Shown here piece by piece: positions 5,782-5,803 of a stretch of 5,803 bases of DNA. Numbering within the stretch: position 1 is the first letter of the stretch; each line of letters starts with the position of its first letter. The translations under genes were made by a program, and so were the position numbers. The notes under the pieces are model-generated. The model was not told the origin of the DNA. It searched no databases and saw only the letters and a program-made list of their open reading frames with translations. The stretch covers positions 1 through 5,803 of the forward strand of contig JAKQKW010000289.1 of assembly GCA_029560455.1 (NCBI GenBank), given 5' to 3'. Source of the DNA: Candidatus Rifleibacteriota bacterium. GTDB lineage: Bacteria > Riflebacteria > Ozemobacteria > Ozemobacterales > Ozemobacteraceae.

Positions 5782-5803
5782 TCAGTCTTTTACTATTTCG
5801 ACG
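5782..5803 (-). CDS. Possible C-terminal end of an upstream gene in the pilin-like cluster
   Basis: On the minus strand a frame reads V-E-I-V-K-D and stops with TGA at 5784-5782, two bases before the ATG of the PilX-like gene. The tight spacing matches the ATGA overlaps downstream and suggests that the cluster continues beyond the window, perhaps with another pilin-like gene. Seven codons are too few for any family call, and the reading frame could be chance. Confidence 0.35.

Overview
The window holds two gene clusters that converge on a 29-base gap at 2672-2700. Base composition looks close to 50% GC, with no phage or plasmid hallmark genes. Nothing here fixes the species. An extracytoplasmic-function (ECF) sigma factor, a membrane-anchored FecR-domain protein, Sec-type export signals and type IV pilin-like proteins fit a bacterium with an envelope of Gram-negative type. 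The very large PilX/GspK-like protein and the loose sigma/FecR arrangement suggest a little-studied lineage (Riflebacteria- or Lentisphaerae-like would be a low-confidence guess).

Plus strand, 1-2671: the 3' part of an ECF sigma-70 factor (cut by the window start), a 273-base spacer, a single-pass membrane FecR-domain protein (probable anti-sigma or signal transducer), and, one base after its stop, an exported endonuclease/exonuclease/phosphatase (EEP) family enzyme. The sigma and FecR proteins look like a cell-surface signalling pair. The enzyme is tightly coupled to the FecR gene and may be its output or part of the sensed process. The spacer carries a compact array of perfect inverted repeats flanked by an imperfect direct repeat. 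It is either a structured mRNA leader or, more likely, a small interspersed palindromic repeat element.

Minus strand, 5803-2701: a possible tail of an upstream gene, then three genes joined tightly. They encode a 697-residue PilX/GspK-like protein with one N-terminal membrane segment, a PilV/GspI-like prepilin and a PilW/GspJ-like prepilin. The last two junctions are both 4-base ATGA overlaps, which indicates translational coupling and fixes the start of the last gene at 3246 instead of the longer open frame from 3312. Together they look like a minor-pilin set that would form the tip or initiation complex of a type IV pilus or type II secretion pseudopilus.

The clearest targets for follow-up are the structured spacer at about 582-734, the sigma/FecR/exported-EEP operon, and the oversized PilX-like protein with a possible beta-rich C-terminal region.
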